DNA from: Chionoecetes opilio
Taxonomy: Eukaryota > Arthropoda > Malacostraca > Decapoda > Majidae
Assembly: GCA_016584305.1 (NCBI GenBank)
Contig: JACEEZ010003874.1
Span: 583,784-647,783 of the forward strand
Length of the DNA stretch: 64,000 nt
Direction: 5' to 3'
In this document: piece after piece, positions 63,301-64,000 of the stretch
Layout: every line of letters begins with the position of its first letter
How positions within the stretch are numbered: position 1 is the stretch's first letter
Notes under the pieces: generated by a model
What the model saw: the letters and a program-made list of their open reading frames with translations, nothing else
Database searches by the model: none
What the model was told of the DNA's origin: nothing
Made by a program: the position numbers and the translations under genes

Positions 63301-63762
63301 CTTAAATGGTTTGCAGTATTATGATTGTAAATGCAATACACGCGTGGTGCGAGTGTGTCGAGATTCTGATTATTTCTGACGTGAAACATTATATTATGAT
63401 AACATGTGATGATTTGCTGCAGGTTTCGACCATAAATCCTCACAGCAGGCTACATGATTAATAAACACTTTAAAGTCTATTGATCTTGGTAGACTATACG
63501 TGCGTTGACGTGTGGGTCGGCGTATCCTGTGACTGGCTGACATCTGCACCACTATATTGGCGGCAACAGTTAATCGGTGTTGTTTTGTATCATTAACGAA
63601 GGAAATCGTGGGAAATACTACGAAAAAATCACAGCATTTTTTAGATTCTTCTCAGTTAGGCTATCTTGTGATCGAGGAGTTGGCTTATTTATCTTTTTCT
63701 TTCCTATTACTACTTAAAAGCACTTATCCTTATTCTTTGTTTCCTTCTCCGTTTACTACAGG

Positions 63763-63766
<4 letters not shown>
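63301..63766. other. Flank right of the satellite, nothing recognised
   Basis: No gene, RNA or repeat identified; a small open frame at 63557-63847 runs into the CT tract and has no recognisable domain. Confidence 0.4.

Positions 63767-63833
<67 letters not shown>
63767..63833. repeat. CT microsatellite
   Basis: (CT)n with a single CCT interruption, near the window end. The remaining 160 bases show nothing. Confidence 0.97.
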
Positions 63834-64000
63834 GCTTTCTCAATTAGACTGGTTACACAACAAATCTCTACAATAAACATTAATAGAAAGGTCACTAAGG
63901 AGTGATACGGGTTATACTTAACAAATGTTTGAGGGAAGAACAACTGATGATAATTGTTGCAGGGTTGAACAATGAATCTCTGAGAATAAAAACACGAAGA

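Overview
The window is nuclear DNA from an animal, most likely an arthropod and probably a decapod crustacean. The reasons are small exons split by long introns, very dense microsatellites and minisatellites, many short Tigger/pogo-like and TTAA-flanked DNA elements, tRNA-headed SINEs, fragments of non-LTR retrotransposons, and a short TTAGG-type stretch. Assignment to decapods is inference; arthropod fits the proteins and the repeat style. I see no bacterial, viral or organelle genome structure.

Two single-copy housekeeping genes occupy most of it, tail to tail. On the + strand, 3212-28815 encodes SPT5, the large subunit of the DSIF elongation factor, in 21 coding exons whose phases all agree (3477 nt, 1158 residues). 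On the - strand, 57106-31316 encodes the mitochondrial glutamyl-tRNA(Gln) amidotransferase subunit B (GatB) in 12 coding exons (1575 nt, 524 residues). The two proteins do not work together: SPT5 acts on RNA polymerase II in the nucleus, GatB in mitochondrial tRNA charging. They are simply neighbours.

Layout: 1-3200 is the upstream flank or leader intron of SPT5, with a 240-bp perfect inverted repeat around a Tigger-like element. 3203-28950 is SPT5; its introns hold nested DNA elements (3418-5050), a rearranged duplication of its own exons 3 and 4 (9600-9790 and 18591-18919), a 690-bp CT tract, a 21-bp minisatellite (21778-22991), a 28-bp minisatellite (26188-27001) and LINE remnants. 28950-31300 is the convergent intergenic space with a broken LINE reverse transcriptase. 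31316-57121 is gatB; its introns hold a 4.6-kb 25/28-bp minisatellite, six Tigger-like elements, four of the six members of a TTAA-flanked MITE family, two SINEs and a U4-snRNA-like relic. 57122-64000 is gatB upstream sequence with a likely leader exon near 59696, a foldback cluster, an hAT-like element and a 40-bp satellite with an 880-bp higher-order repeat.

I did not find a new multi-gene system. The most interesting points are an arginine-serine tract in the SPT5 N terminus, two GC-AG introns in SPT5, relocated copies of SPT5 exon pieces inside its own intron, an element with its paralogous empty site, and the higher-order satellite.
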